In this document: piece by piece, positions 35,033 through 43,637 of the stretch
How the letters are laid out: each line of letters opens with the position of its first letter
Position numbering within the stretch: the stretch's first letter is position 1
DNA from: Saprospiraceae bacterium
GTDB taxonomy: Bacteria > Bacteroidota > Bacteroidia > Chitinophagales > Saprospiraceae
DNA length: 64,000 bases
Direction of reading: 5' to 3'
NCBI GenBank assembly: GCA_016718205.1
Contig: JADKEB010000013.1
Location: forward strand, 124,001 to 188,000
Notes under the pieces: model-generated
Seen by the model: the letters and a program-made list of their open reading frames with translations, nothing else
What the model was told of the DNA's origin: nothing
The model's database searches: none
Program-made: the position numbers and the translations under genes

Positions 35033-35938
35033 ATGAAACAGGTATTTACACTCTTATTTTTAACAATGACATTTTTTGTCAGTCAGGGTCAAACTCTGGA
35101 GGAACTCAAAAAACAAAAAGCAGACCTGGAAGCCAAAGCGGCACCCATTCAGGCACAAGCTGATGCAATCAAGGCAGAAATCTCCGGATTAAATGGTAAA
35201 ATTTCATCCTTTCCAGGTTGGTACAAAGGAGCATTCGGAACATTGGGTGCCAATTTCTTGGGACGGAATCAATGGTTTGCCGCAGGAGATCTTAAAGACT
35301 CAAGAGCAACTACCCTTATGGGCAGCTTCAATGCATTTGCCAATCAGATAGAGTCAAAATATTTCTGGAGAAATGCAGGGAGTCTCAATCTCGGATGGCA
35401 AAAATTGAAAAAAGGAACAGAAACTTCTGCCAACGAACCAAAATTTGAGCCGATTGCAGATGTTTTTAATGTAACTTCATTGTTCGGTTATAATATTTCC
35501 AGTAAACTTGCGGCATCAGCTCTTGGAGAATATAGAACGTCTATCATTAGAAAATTTAATGATCCGGGATATCTTGACCTTGGGGTCGGGGTGACCTATA
35601 CTCCGATGAAAAATATGATTTTTGTATTTCATCCTTTGAATTACAACTTTGTATTTGCAGAAGATAAAACAAAATTTTCCCCTTCTTTAGGGTGTAAAAT
35701 TGTGGGAGATTATAATACAGAAATCTCAAAAGGAATCAACTGGAGGACAAATCTAGCCGGATTTTTTAGCTATAAAAATGCAAGTCCTTCTCTTCATAAT
35801 GGAACATGGACCAACTGGTTGGGTTTCAACCTGTTTAATGGTATCGGAGTCGGTGTGGAGTTTGCATTGAGATATTCCGAGCAGGAAGTAGCAAAGACTC
35901 AAAATTACTACACTGTGGGTCTGAGTTATAAACTTTAA
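35033..35938 (+). CDS. Exported DUF3078 family protein
   Basis: A signal peptide (MKQVFTLLFLTMTFFVSQGQ) is followed by a short coiled-coil (LEELKKQKADLEAKAAPIQAQADAIKAEISGLNGKI) and a DUF3078-like domain (GWYKGAFGTLGANFLGRNQWFAAGD). It closes with beta-strand-like C-terminal segments (YYTVGLSYKL), suggesting an outer-membrane barrel. It starts 42 bases after the channel gene and ends at a strong hairpin, so it probably closes the sigma-factor operon. Confidence 0.8.
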   Translation: MKQVFTLLFLTMTFFVSQGQTLEELKKQKADLEAKAAPIQAQADAIKAEISGLNGKISSFPGWYKGAFGTLGANFLGRNQWFAAGDLKDSRATTLMGSFNAFANQIESKYFWRNAGSLNLGWQKLKKGTETSANEPKFEPIADVFNVTSLFGYNISSKLAASALGEYRTSIIRKFNDPGYLDLGVGVTYTPMKNMIFVFHPLNYNFVFAEDKTKFSPSLGCKIVGDYNTEISKGINWRTNLAGFFSYKNASPSLHNGTWTNWLGFNLFNGIGVGVEFALRYSEQEVAKTQNYYTVGLSYKL

Positions 35939-35948
35939 AACTTAAGAT

Positions 35949-35992
35949 AAAACTGAAAGTTGGTGGATCTAATGCAGCCAACTTTCAGTTTT
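35949..35992. terminator. Terminator after the DUF3078 gene
   Basis: A perfect 15-bp stem (35949-35963 with 35978-35992, aaaactgaaagttgg) has a 14-base loop. Both flanks are A- or T-rich, so it may serve the plus-strand operon. Confidence 0.8.
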
Positions 35993-36002
35993 AGATGATG
36001 CT

Positions 36003-36054
36003 TAAATTTGTCACTTGGAGCAAAATGATAAAAGTTTAAACATCATACACTTAG
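36003..36054. repeat. Half copy of the MITE-like repeat ending at the DUF819 stop codon
   Basis: The segment cttggagcaaaatgataaaa is one arm of the repeat at 32852-33112. Its outer tip (acactta) supplies the TAA stop codon of the minus-strand DUF819 gene at 36051-36053. The interior side points away from that gene. Confidence 0.6.
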
Positions 36055-37385
36055 ATCCCTGCAGGTGCTGCTATCTCCATCAACATAGCGCAGATGATCG
36101 CCCCGTAAGTCCCGATGATGTATCCAAATATTGCCAGCAATACACCGACACTAGCCAGGGAAGGATGAAATTCATTGGCAACTATCGGGGCAGAAGCCGC
36201 TCCACCTATATTGGCCTGACTGCCTACAGCAAAGAAAAAGAAAGGTGCCTTAATAATCTTACCAACTACAATCAACAAAATGGCATGAATACTCATCCAT
36301 ATCAAACCCACTACTATCAGGCCGGGATTGCTGAGCACAGATGACAAATCCATACGCATGCCTATAGAAGCCACAAGAATGTATATCAAAACACTTCCCA
36401 ACTTGCTGGCACCCATCCCTTCATAATTTTTGATAGGCGTATATGAAAATACAATTCCTATGGCAGTAGCAACCGTAATCATCCAGAAAAAGCCATCACT
36501 AAAGGTACTGAGCATACTTGATTTATTTCCTACCGATGGAAAAACTGCCACCAATGCTTCCGGAATAACTACACTTGCCCAGTGTGATACACCTACAGCT
36601 CCAAACACTACACCCAAAATGATCATATAATCTTTCAGTGTAGGCATCCTGCTGATAGATGCACTAAAAGAAGATACCTTTTCTTTTAGCTTTTCGATGG
36701 CCGTATTGTCAGCATTAAAAAATCTGTCTATGGCTTCTTTTTTTCCAATTCCATACAGTAGGATGGCCATCCAGATATTGGCCACCACGATATCCACCAA
36801 CACCATGGCTCCATATTTCTCCTGGTTGTATTGATATATCTCCAGCATGGCTGTCTGATTGGCTCCACCACCTATCCAACTACCCGCAAGAGTAGACAGG
36901 CCTCTCCAGACTGCATCAAAACCAGCGCCCCCTACTGTCTCTGGTGAAAAAACAGAAACTACCAATACAGCTATCGGACCTCCCAGGATAACACCCACAG
37001 TACCCGTGAGAAACATGATCAATGCCTTATTTCCTAAGCCAAATAATGCCTTCATATCTATACTTAAGGTCATCAGTATAAGTGCTGCTGGTAGTAATAG
37101 TCTACTCGCTACTTTGTAAATAGATAATTTTGCGGTTATGGGCTTCATGTTTTCATCCATAACAAAATTGCCGGTACTGTCCACTACGTTCCATTCAGGG
37201 GAGATGATATTGAGCGAACTAAGTATGGATGGAAGGAGATAACACATCAATAAAGAAGGTATAACAGTATAAAACTTTTTCCAGAATGTATTGCTACTTG
37301 ATGAAGTATAAAATACAAATCCAAGGATCAGCATCAGTATGCCAAACACAACAAAATCTTCGGTAAATACTGGAGGGTGTTTCAT
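36051..37385 (-). CDS. DUF819 family membrane protein
   Basis: The ATG at 37385 (MKHPPVFTEDFVVFGILMLILGF) was preferred to the upstream frame start at 37475, which runs through half a repeat. The 444-residue protein has about 12 membrane helices and the DUF819 stretches LAGSWIGGGANQTAM, GLSTLAGSW and QANIGGAASAPIVANEFHP. It is a putative transporter of unknown substrate. Repeat arms flank it on both sides, oriented outward. Confidence 0.85.
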   Translation of the reverse strand: MKHPPVFTEDFVVFGILMLILGFVFYTSSSSNTFWKKFYTVIPSLLMCYLLPSILSSLNIISPEWNVVDSTGNFVMDENMKPITAKLSIYKVASRLLLPAALILMTLSIDMKALFGLGNKALIMFLTGTVGVILGGPIAVLVVSVFSPETVGGAGFDAVWRGLSTLAGSWIGGGANQTAMLEIYQYNQEKYGAMVLVDIVVANIWMAILLYGIGKKEAIDRFFNADNTAIEKLKEKVSSFSASISRMPTLKDYMIILGVVFGAVGVSHWASVVIPEALVAVFPSVGNKSSMLSTFSDGFFWMITVATAIGIVFSYTPIKNYEGMGASKLGSVLIYILVASIGMRMDLSSVLSNPGLIVVGLIWMSIHAILLIVVGKIIKAPFFFFAVGSQANIGGAASAPIVANEFHPSLASVGVLLAIFGYIIGTYGAIICAMLMEIAAPAGI

Positions 37386-37439
37386 TAATGAATAAAATTT
37401 AATATTTGCAATCTGCAAAACTAAAAAATAAACTGAGAT

Positions 37440-37483
37440 CATGTTTATATTTTGCAATTTTGCTCCAATCGGCAAATTTTATA
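37440..37483. repeat. Half copy of the MITE-like repeat upstream of the DUF819 gene
   Basis: The reverse complement (ttggagcaaaattgcaaaat) aligns with the arm at 36003-36054 at roughly 31 of 40 positions. It is degraded and single. Confidence 0.45.
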
Positions 37484-37645
37484 AATACTCCATGCCTATT
37501 AACAATTTGGCAAAAATGTACCATCAGAATCTTCATTTAAAAAAATTACAAGATTTTAACAGAACTTTAGTCTATCTTTTTTTTAATTTTCAAACGTTGT
37601 TATATGAATTCTATATCTTTGACCACATTTTTTAATAAACTTCAA

Positions 37646-39754
37646 ATGAAAACGATTTTAGTAGTGATAACATTGACCCTTCATGTGGCAGCATTTGCAC
37701 AGACAGCAGCACCAAAAGATAATGTGCTGACCAAAGAATTTAATACTCCTTTTGGTACCGTACCTTTTGACAAGATTACTCCTGATGATTTTATGCCTGC
37801 CATGACCCAAGCCATGAAAGATGGGAGAGCTGAAGTTCAGAAAATAACAGATAATAAAGCCAAACCATCATTTAATAATACAGTCATCTCTCTGGAGCAA
37901 TCCGGAAAAAGTATTACAAGAATATCCAAAGTGCTTTTTAACCTGAATTCAGCTGAGACAAATCCCGCTATACAAAAAAATGTGAGAGATATATCTCCTC
38001 TTCTGACTGAATACAACAATGACATTTCACTGAATGAAAAACTTTTTGCCCGGATCAAGTCTGTGTACAACAAAAAGGACAAACTCAAACTTGACAAGGA
38101 GAGTTATATGCTTCTGGATAAAACGTATAAAAGGTTTTCAAGAAATGGTGCTAACCTTACTCCGGATAAAAAAGATCAGCTCAGAGCGATCAACAAGGAA
38201 TTGTCAGATTTATCTATCAAATTTTCAGAAAATGTATTGAATGAAACCAATGACTACTCAAAACAGATCACGGATGAAACTCAATTGTCAGGACTTCCGG
38301 TATTTGTAAAAGAAGCTGCTGCATCAGCTGCAAAGAAGGCTGGTAAAGAAGGCTGGTTATTTTCATTGCAGGCACCAAGTTATGGCCCTTTCATGCAGTA
38401 TGCTGATAACAGAGGCTTGAGAGAAGAATTATTTAAAGCCTTCAACAGTAGATGTGCTAAAGGAAATAAAAATGATAATAATGCCATCATAGAAAAAGTG
38501 GTGCAACTGAGATACAACAAAGCTCAGCTACTTGGCTATAATACCTGGGCTGATTATATTCTGGAAGAACGTATGGCCAATACCACAACCATCGTAATGG
38601 ATTTTCTGGAAGATGTAAGGCAGTACGCTGAGCCTGCTGCCGACAGGGAATTGAAGGAGTTAATGTCATTTGCTAAGTCACAGGGATTTGCGGATGATAG
38701 GTTGCAAAGATGGGATTTTGCATATTATGCCGAAAAACTAAAAAAAGAAAAGTTTAATATTAATGATGAGATACTCAAGCCATATTTTAAGCTTGAAAAT
38801 GTTCTGAATGGATTGTTTGATGTGACCAATCGTCTTTTTGGTCTTACTTTCAAACAGAACAAAGAGATCAAAACCTGGCACCAAGATGTAGTAGCTTATG
38901 AGGTGTATGATGCATCAGGAAAGCTTATGGCGATTTGGTACGGAGATTACTTCCCAAGACCGGGAAAAAGAGCAGGAGCCTGGAACAATACCCTACGCTC
39001 CCAATGGGTAGAAAATGGTAAAGAATACAGACCTCATGTGGTCAACGTGTGTAATTTTTCCAAGCCTACTGAAACAAAACCATCCCTGCTTACATTTGGT
39101 GAAGTGGAAATTTTGTATCACGAATTTGGACATGCTCTGCACGACATGTTGGCTCAGGGAAAATATGCGAGTATTAGCGGCACGAGTGTTGCCTGGGATT
39201 TTGTAGAATTGCCCAGCCAACTGATGGAAAATTTTGTATCAGAAAAGGAGGTACTTAAATTATTTGCAAAACACTACGAAACAGGAGAAGTCATACCAGA
39301 TGATCTGATCAATAAAATAAGAGAAAGTGCCAATTTTATGGCGGCAACAGCAACATTGAGGCAATTGGGTCTGGGACTTATAGATATGTCCTGGCATTCG
39401 ACCATACCTTCCGGCAAATCAGTAGCTGAAGTTGAAAAACAAGCTGACATAACTCATAAATTATATCCTGAAACATCTGGATATTCAGTAAGTACCGCGT
39501 TTTCACATATTTTTGCAGGAGGATATTCTGCAGGCTATTATAGTTACAAATGGTCAGAAGTATTGGATGCTGATGCATTTGACCTATTTAAGGAAAAGGG
39601 AATTTTTAACAAAGATGTATCCGCATCATTCAGGAATAATATCTTGTCAAAAGGTGGCAGTGAAAAGCCACTGGAATTGTACAAAAAATTTCGTGGAAGA
39701 GAACCAAAACCAGAAGCTATGCTTAAGAGATCAGGATTGCTGATTACGCCTTAA
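37646..39754 (+). CDS. M3 family peptidase (Dcp/oligopeptidase A-like), exported
   Basis: The ATG at 37646 begins a signal peptide (MKTILVVITLTLHVAAFAQ). The 702-residue protein has the zinc motif HEFGH at residues 492-496, preceded by VEILYHEFGHALHDM, and a downstream Glu in FVELPSQLMENF. The N-terminal FNTPFGTVPFDKITPDDFMPAM is characteristic of peptidyl-dipeptidase Dcp. It removes dipeptides or degrades short peptides in the periplasm. It is a single gene with a terminator-like hairpin at 39918-39957. Confidence 0.95.
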   Translation: MKTILVVITLTLHVAAFAQTAAPKDNVLTKEFNTPFGTVPFDKITPDDFMPAMTQAMKDGRAEVQKITDNKAKPSFNNTVISLEQSGKSITRISKVLFNLNSAETNPAIQKNVRDISPLLTEYNNDISLNEKLFARIKSVYNKKDKLKLDKESYMLLDKTYKRFSRNGANLTPDKKDQLRAINKELSDLSIKFSENVLNETNDYSKQITDETQLSGLPVFVKEAAASAAKKAGKEGWLFSLQAPSYGPFMQYADNRGLREELFKAFNSRCAKGNKNDNNAIIEKVVQLRYNKAQLLGYNTWADYILEERMANTTTIVMDFLEDVRQYAEPAADRELKELMSFAKSQGFADDRLQRWDFAYYAEKLKKEKFNINDEILKPYFKLENVLNGLFDVTNRLFGLTFKQNKEIKTWHQDVVAYEVYDASGKLMAIWYGDYFPRPGKRAGAWNNTLRSQWVENGKEYRPHVVNVCNFSKPTETKPSLLTFGEVEILYHEFGHALHDMLAQGKYASISGTSVAWDFVELPSQLMENFVSEKEVLKLFAKHYETGEVIPDDLINKIRESANFMAATATLRQLGLGLIDMSWHSTIPSGKSVAEVEKQADITHKLYPETSGYSVSTAFSHIFAGGYSAGYYSYKWSEVLDADAFDLFKEKGIFNKDVSASFRNNILSKGGSEKPLELYKKFRGREPKPEAMLKRSGLLITP

Positions 39755-39917
39755 AGGCTTTCAATGTTATTTTTTAGGGTATATCCCTAAATTGCACTTT
39801 AATTAAAATTCCTTTTGTTTTACCCCAACTATAAGGAGACAAAAAGAATTTTATAACAATTGAATGAAAAAAATGGGATACACCCGTTTTTTAGAACAAA
39901 TAATTTTTACAAATAAA

Positions 39918-39957
39918 AAAGGGGAAATTCCATTATCATAACGGGAATTTCCCCTTT
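39918..39957 (-). terminator. Terminator between the peptidase and ahcY genes
   Basis: A perfect 14-bp stem (39918-39931 with 39944-39957, aaaggggaaattcc) has a 12-base loop. On the minus strand the T-rich run ttttttattt follows, so it mainly terminates ahcY, 21 bases after its stop. It may also stop the peptidase transcript. Confidence 0.85.
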
Positions 39958-39978
39958 GTGTTTTATACAATTAAGATC

Positions 39979-41292
39979 TTAATATCTGTAATATTCAGGT
40001 TTATATGGCCCTTGTACAGTGACTCCTATGTATTCAGCCTGATCAGCACTCAATTCTTCAAGTTCAACACCAATCTTTGCCAGGTGCAATCTAGCTACTT
40101 TTTCATCAAGATGTTTTGGCAAAGTATAAACTTTGTTTTCGTACTTGCTGGTGTTGGTCCAAAGTTCCAACTGTGCCAATACCTGATTGGTAAAACTGTT
40201 GGACATTACAAATGAAGGGTGACCTGTAGCACAACCCAAATTCACCAAACGACCTTCGGCAAGCAGAATGACGTCTTTTCCTTCTATGTTGTAAAGATCT
40301 ACTTGCGGTTTGATGACATCTTTGGTATGGCCATAATTTTTGTTCAACCAGGCCATATCGATTTCATTGTCAAAGTGACCTATATTACACACTATAGTTT
40401 TATCATTCATCTTTCTGAAGTGTTCTTCTCTGATGATGTTTTTATTTCCTGTAGCAGTGACGACGATACTAGCTTCTATAAGTGCCGTATCCATTTTTTT
40501 GACAGCAAAACCATCCATAGCCGCCTGCAAAGCGCAGATGGGGTCGATCTCTGTTACTACCACTCTGCATCCTGCACCTCTTAAAGAGGCAGCAGATCCT
40601 TTTCCTACATCACCATATCCGGCTACAACAGCAACCTTTCCAGCCATCATCACATCAGTAGCACGTCTGATGGAGTCAACAAGAGACTCTTTACAACCAT
40701 ACTTATTGTCAAATTTTGACTTGGTTACTGAGTCGTTGATATTGATAGCAGGCAGTCTTAAGGTTCCTTTTTTCTCTCTTTCATAAAGTCTGTGTACTCC
40801 TGTAGTAGTCTCTTCAGAAAGACCTTTAATACCATCTACAAGTTCAGGATATCTGTCAAAAACCATATTGGTAAGGTCTCCACCATCATCAAGGATCATA
40901 TTGAGTGGTTGGCCATCTTCAAATGCAAACAAAGTCTGCTCGATACACCAGTCAAACTCCTCTTCATTCATACCTTTCCAGGCAAAAACAGGAATTCCGG
41001 CTGCGGCAACGGCTGCGGCTGCATGATCTTGTGTGGAAAAAATATTGCATGATGACCACGTCACTTCTGCACCAAGTTCTATCAATGTTTCTATCAATAC
41101 AGCTGTCTGAATTGTCATATGAAGACAACCGGCTACTCTTGCACCTTGAAGAGGTTTGGATTGACCAAATTCTTCTCTCAGAGACATAAGACCGGGCATC
41201 TCAGCTTCTGCAAGGGTAATCTCTTTTCTTCCCCACTCAGCAAGGCTGATATCTTTGACTTTGTAAGTCAATGTTTTTTCTGTATTTACCAT
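39979..41292 (-). CDS. ahcY: Adenosylhomocysteinase
   Basis: It hydrolyses S-adenosylhomocysteine to adenosine and homocysteine using bound NAD. The 437-residue protein contains CLHMTIQTAVLIETL, SSCNIFSTQDHAAAA, the Rossmann loop VVAGYGDVGKGSAASLRG and the C-terminal LDEKVARLHLAKIG and YKPEYYRY. All fit the bacterial enzyme. It has its own terminator, and a -7-like box lies upstream at 41325-41332. Confidence 0.97.
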   Translation of the reverse strand: MVNTEKTLTYKVKDISLAEWGRKEITLAEAEMPGLMSLREEFGQSKPLQGARVAGCLHMTIQTAVLIETLIELGAEVTWSSCNIFSTQDHAAAAVAAAGIPVFAWKGMNEEEFDWCIEQTLFAFEDGQPLNMILDDGGDLTNMVFDRYPELVDGIKGLSEETTTGVHRLYEREKKGTLRLPAININDSVTKSKFDNKYGCKESLVDSIRRATDVMMAGKVAVVAGYGDVGKGSAASLRGAGCRVVVTEIDPICALQAAMDGFAVKKMDTALIEASIVVTATGNKNIIREEHFRKMNDKTIVCNIGHFDNEIDMAWLNKNYGHTKDVIKPQVDLYNIEGKDVILLAEGRLVNLGCATGHPSFVMSNSFTNQVLAQLELWTNTSKYENKVYTLPKHLDEKVARLHLAKIGVELEELSADQAEYIGVTVQGPYKPEYYRY

Positions 41293-41324
41293 AAATATTT
41301 TTAGATTATTTTGAAAAACGAATG

Positions 41325-41332
41325 CAAAAATA
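41325..41332 (-). promoter_or_regulatory. -7 box upstream of ahcY
   Basis: On the minus strand the sequence reads TATTTTTG, fitting TAnnTTTG. A TTTG (41356-41359) occurs at 23 bases, longer than the ideal 19-21. The gene starts 33 bases downstream of the box. Confidence 0.4.
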
Positions 41333-41525
41333 TGATTTTAAGATATTATCACGGTCAAATATTCTTTCTATTAACGTTTTATATACTTATTTATTAGAAT
41401 AAGACGACTTTACAATCTTTTCCGGATTGGCAAAAGTATTGGTTGGTGTGACCAATAAATGATTTCTTATTGCAATAATATCATCTGCCAATTACGTTAT
41501 TTTATAGTACATTGATAGGATTGAA

Positions 41526-42311
41526 TTATACTTTTACCACTTTGAAATGTCCCGATATTTCATCTTTTCTGAGATGGTATCCTTCCTTCAATTCAAGCTT
41601 CCATCCTTCTCCCTCAATATTGTTTTTTTCTATTTTTAGAGGAGTTGTTACTGAAACTTTTTCCCAATTGGGCCCAATTAGGGCACCATTTTTTACCGAC
41701 AATATGCCCCAATTGTCCGTAATTCTAAGATCCGGATAATAAGTTCCAAGGTTTTCGACAGGCATTATATTTCCAGGATCAAAAGAAACATTCATTTGTT
41801 CAAAAAAGATATCTACATGAGGTTGAATTGTAAATTTATTCTTATATTCTGCTATAAGCTTCAAAGTGTTTTCCTCCCTTAAATTTTCTTCTGTACTTAT
41901 TTGCTTTCCATTGTAAAAATCCTTCTTAATTTCGATATATGACTTTATTTCTTGCGGAAGTGATATCTGAAAAGATTTTATAAAATAGTCTACCAGGTTT
42001 GTTGAGTATTTAATATCCTGATTCCAGGATGGTTTTGTTTGTCGCAGCAGATATCCATACACAGGTATAGTATGGTAAGCAAAAGAGCGCACAAAAGTTG
42101 GGTTTTTAAAGAATGAATTCAGGTAATTATTAAAATGTTCAATAGTTTGGTTTTTGTTTCTGTCACTGATGATCAATCCTGTATATTCGGCAATTCCCTC
42201 ATTCAATTCGAGCATGTTTTCAGTATCGGCAGATCCGGGATAGATAGAATTTCTGTATTTCCTGAATGCAAATGCATCGATAAGGAAATTTTTGAGTTCA
42301 GTTTGTTTGGG
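41526..42311 (-). pseudogene. 5'-truncated gene abutting a repeat arm
   Basis: The coding sense continues upstream of the first ATG (42215): in the same frame QTELKNFLIDAFAFRKYRNSIYPGSADTEN precedes MLELNEGIAEYTGL, up to an in-frame TGA at 42312-42314 that lies in a dispersed repeat arm. The protein lacks any start or signal peptide. ELNEGIAEYTGL resembles the second-glutamate helix of a metalloprotease-like domain, but the expected HExxH would lie in the missing part. The C-terminal half (PNWEKVSVTTPLKIEKNNIEGEGWKLELKEGYHL) is beta-rich. I do not recognise a family with confidence. Confidence 0.6.
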
Positions 42312-42355
42312 TCACGCTCCTCAAACATAAAAATTAGAAAATAATCTTACATCCT
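42311..42355. repeat. Half copy of the MITE-like repeat at the PDZ gene stop codon
   Basis: gctcctcaaacataaaaatt matches the right arm at 33070-33112. The PDZ gene's TAA stop (42347-42349) lies in its outer tip, and its inner side borders the truncated gene. Confidence 0.55.
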
Positions 42356-43291
42356 CGCCTTCAAAGTAACACTAACTGACTTTTCTTTTCCTTCTCTGAT
42401 ATATCTGACTTTTACGGTCTCATTGGGATTATATGGTTTTAATGCATCTATGAGCCCATTGAATGTAAATATGTACTTGTCATTGATTTTCAGTATTACA
42501 TCACCTCTTCTAAGACCGGCGGCACCTGCTGCTGATCCATCAATCATATCGGTGATCACGACGCCGTCATCCGTATCGTCTATCATGACGCCCAAAGATG
42601 CCTTATTGGTGTTGGGTTTTTCATCATTGAAATTGAAGTTTCTGCGTCTTCCTTCAGGTCCAAAAGTAGCTCCATCTCTTTCTATCCATTCGATTTCCTT
42701 ACGCATTTTATCTTTATCGCCTCTGCCGACGATGATCATTTTTCTATCTTCATTATTGTCACCATCGTCTCCCTTCTCAACATCAACGGTTATTTCCATT
42801 TTTTCGCCATCCATATTTTTATTGATGTTGATTTTGCCCATCTCTTTTTTCATTTCTTCCGGCATTTCTCCCTTCCCGTCCCATTCCATCACTTTTTCGC
42901 CGGTGCCATCTTTTTTGATGATTTTATACTTTTCGATGGTTTTCCCATCTTTGTTGTCGGAAGTGATTTCAATGGTCTTACCGCCATCCTTATCATTTGA
43001 AATGATTTTAGATTTTGATGTTGATTTAGTTATGATTTTAATGTTCTTGTGACCATTTTTATCTTTCTCGACATTGATCGTTTCTATATCGTCAGGTGAC
43101 ATCGATTTGATCAATTCTTCTGCAGCTTCACCTTCGGCTTCTTGTCTGGTTTCAGTCACCTTGCCATTTTCATTGGTCTTTTTGATGATGACTACTTTTT
43201 TCGATTCTGATTTGTTTTCTTGTGCTGATGCAAAATTTGGAATAATGGCCATTGCAAGCACACAAAGGATAACATAAAATTTAGATTTCAT
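42347..43291 (-). CDS. Exported PDZ-domain protein downstream of blaR1
   Basis: The 314-residue protein starts with a signal peptide (MKSKFYVILCVLAMAIIPNFASA), then a long charged region rich in Lys/Asp/Glu, and ends with a PDZ domain from about residue 225 (KASLGVMIDDTDDGVVITDMIDGSAAGAAGLRRGDVILKINDKYIF). Without protease residues it is probably an adaptor or peptide binder in the periplasm. It follows blaR1 after 346 bases holding two hairpin repeats and may be part of the same signalling unit. Confidence 0.8.
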   Translation of the reverse strand: MKSKFYVILCVLAMAIIPNFASAQENKSESKKVVIIKKTNENGKVTETRQEAEGEAAEELIKSMSPDDIETINVEKDKNGHKNIKIITKSTSKSKIISNDKDGGKTIEITSDNKDGKTIEKYKIIKKDGTGEKVMEWDGKGEMPEEMKKEMGKININKNMDGEKMEITVDVEKGDDGDNNEDRKMIIVGRGDKDKMRKEIEWIERDGATFGPEGRRRNFNFNDEKPNTNKASLGVMIDDTDDGVVITDMIDGSAAGAAGLRRGDVILKINDKYIFTFNGLIDALKPYNPNETVKVRYIREGKEKSVSVTLKARM

Positions 43292-43389
43292 AAATTGGAT
43301 TTTAATTAAAGTATTAAATGATATTTTTATAAATTTGTTTTTAATCCTAATTATTGTGCCCCCTACAAAAAATACAAAAGGGCTCTAAT

Positions 43390-43585
43390 AACTTTACTTC
43401 ATTGATAATCAATCGTTTCCCAATAAGGTAAGGGTAAAAACTATTGATTATCTTATCATATTTTCAGGGATAGTGTAATTTAAAATTTGTATTTAGCATA
43501 ATGTTTCAACAACTTTACCTTATTGATAATCAATCGTTTTCCTTTAAGAGTTAAGAGTAAGGGTAAAAAACTATTGATTATCTAA
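43390..43585. repeat. Two direct copies of a hairpin repeat between blaR1 and the PDZ gene
   Basis: Copies at 43390-43454 and 43511-43585 share aactttac, ttgataatcaatcgttt and gtaaaaactattgattatc. Each has a 10-bp stem (gataatcaat with attgattatc; 43404-43413 with 43443-43452, and 43525-43534 with 43573-43582). They lie in the intergenic part of the presumed blaI-blaR1-PDZ transcript. Confidence 0.65.
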
Positions 43586-43637
43586 TATTTGTTTTCGGCC
43601 AAGGCTTAATTCGCAATTCAAAATAAAGTGAAGTGAT

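Noticed and set aside
35949..35992. Riboswitch or regulatory RNA upstream of the minus-strand DUF819 gene
   Set aside because: The hairpin lies downstream of both converging genes and has a simple terminator form.
36003..37483. Inverted repeat arms on both sides of the DUF819 gene, as if it were inside a composite transposon
   Set aside because: The outer tips of both arms face the gene and the inner sides point away, so the gene is outside, not inside, the elements. No transposase is present.
42347..43291. PDZ protein as a serine protease of the HtrA type
   Set aside because: No GNSGG or catalytic His/Asp motifs; only a charged region and one PDZ domain.
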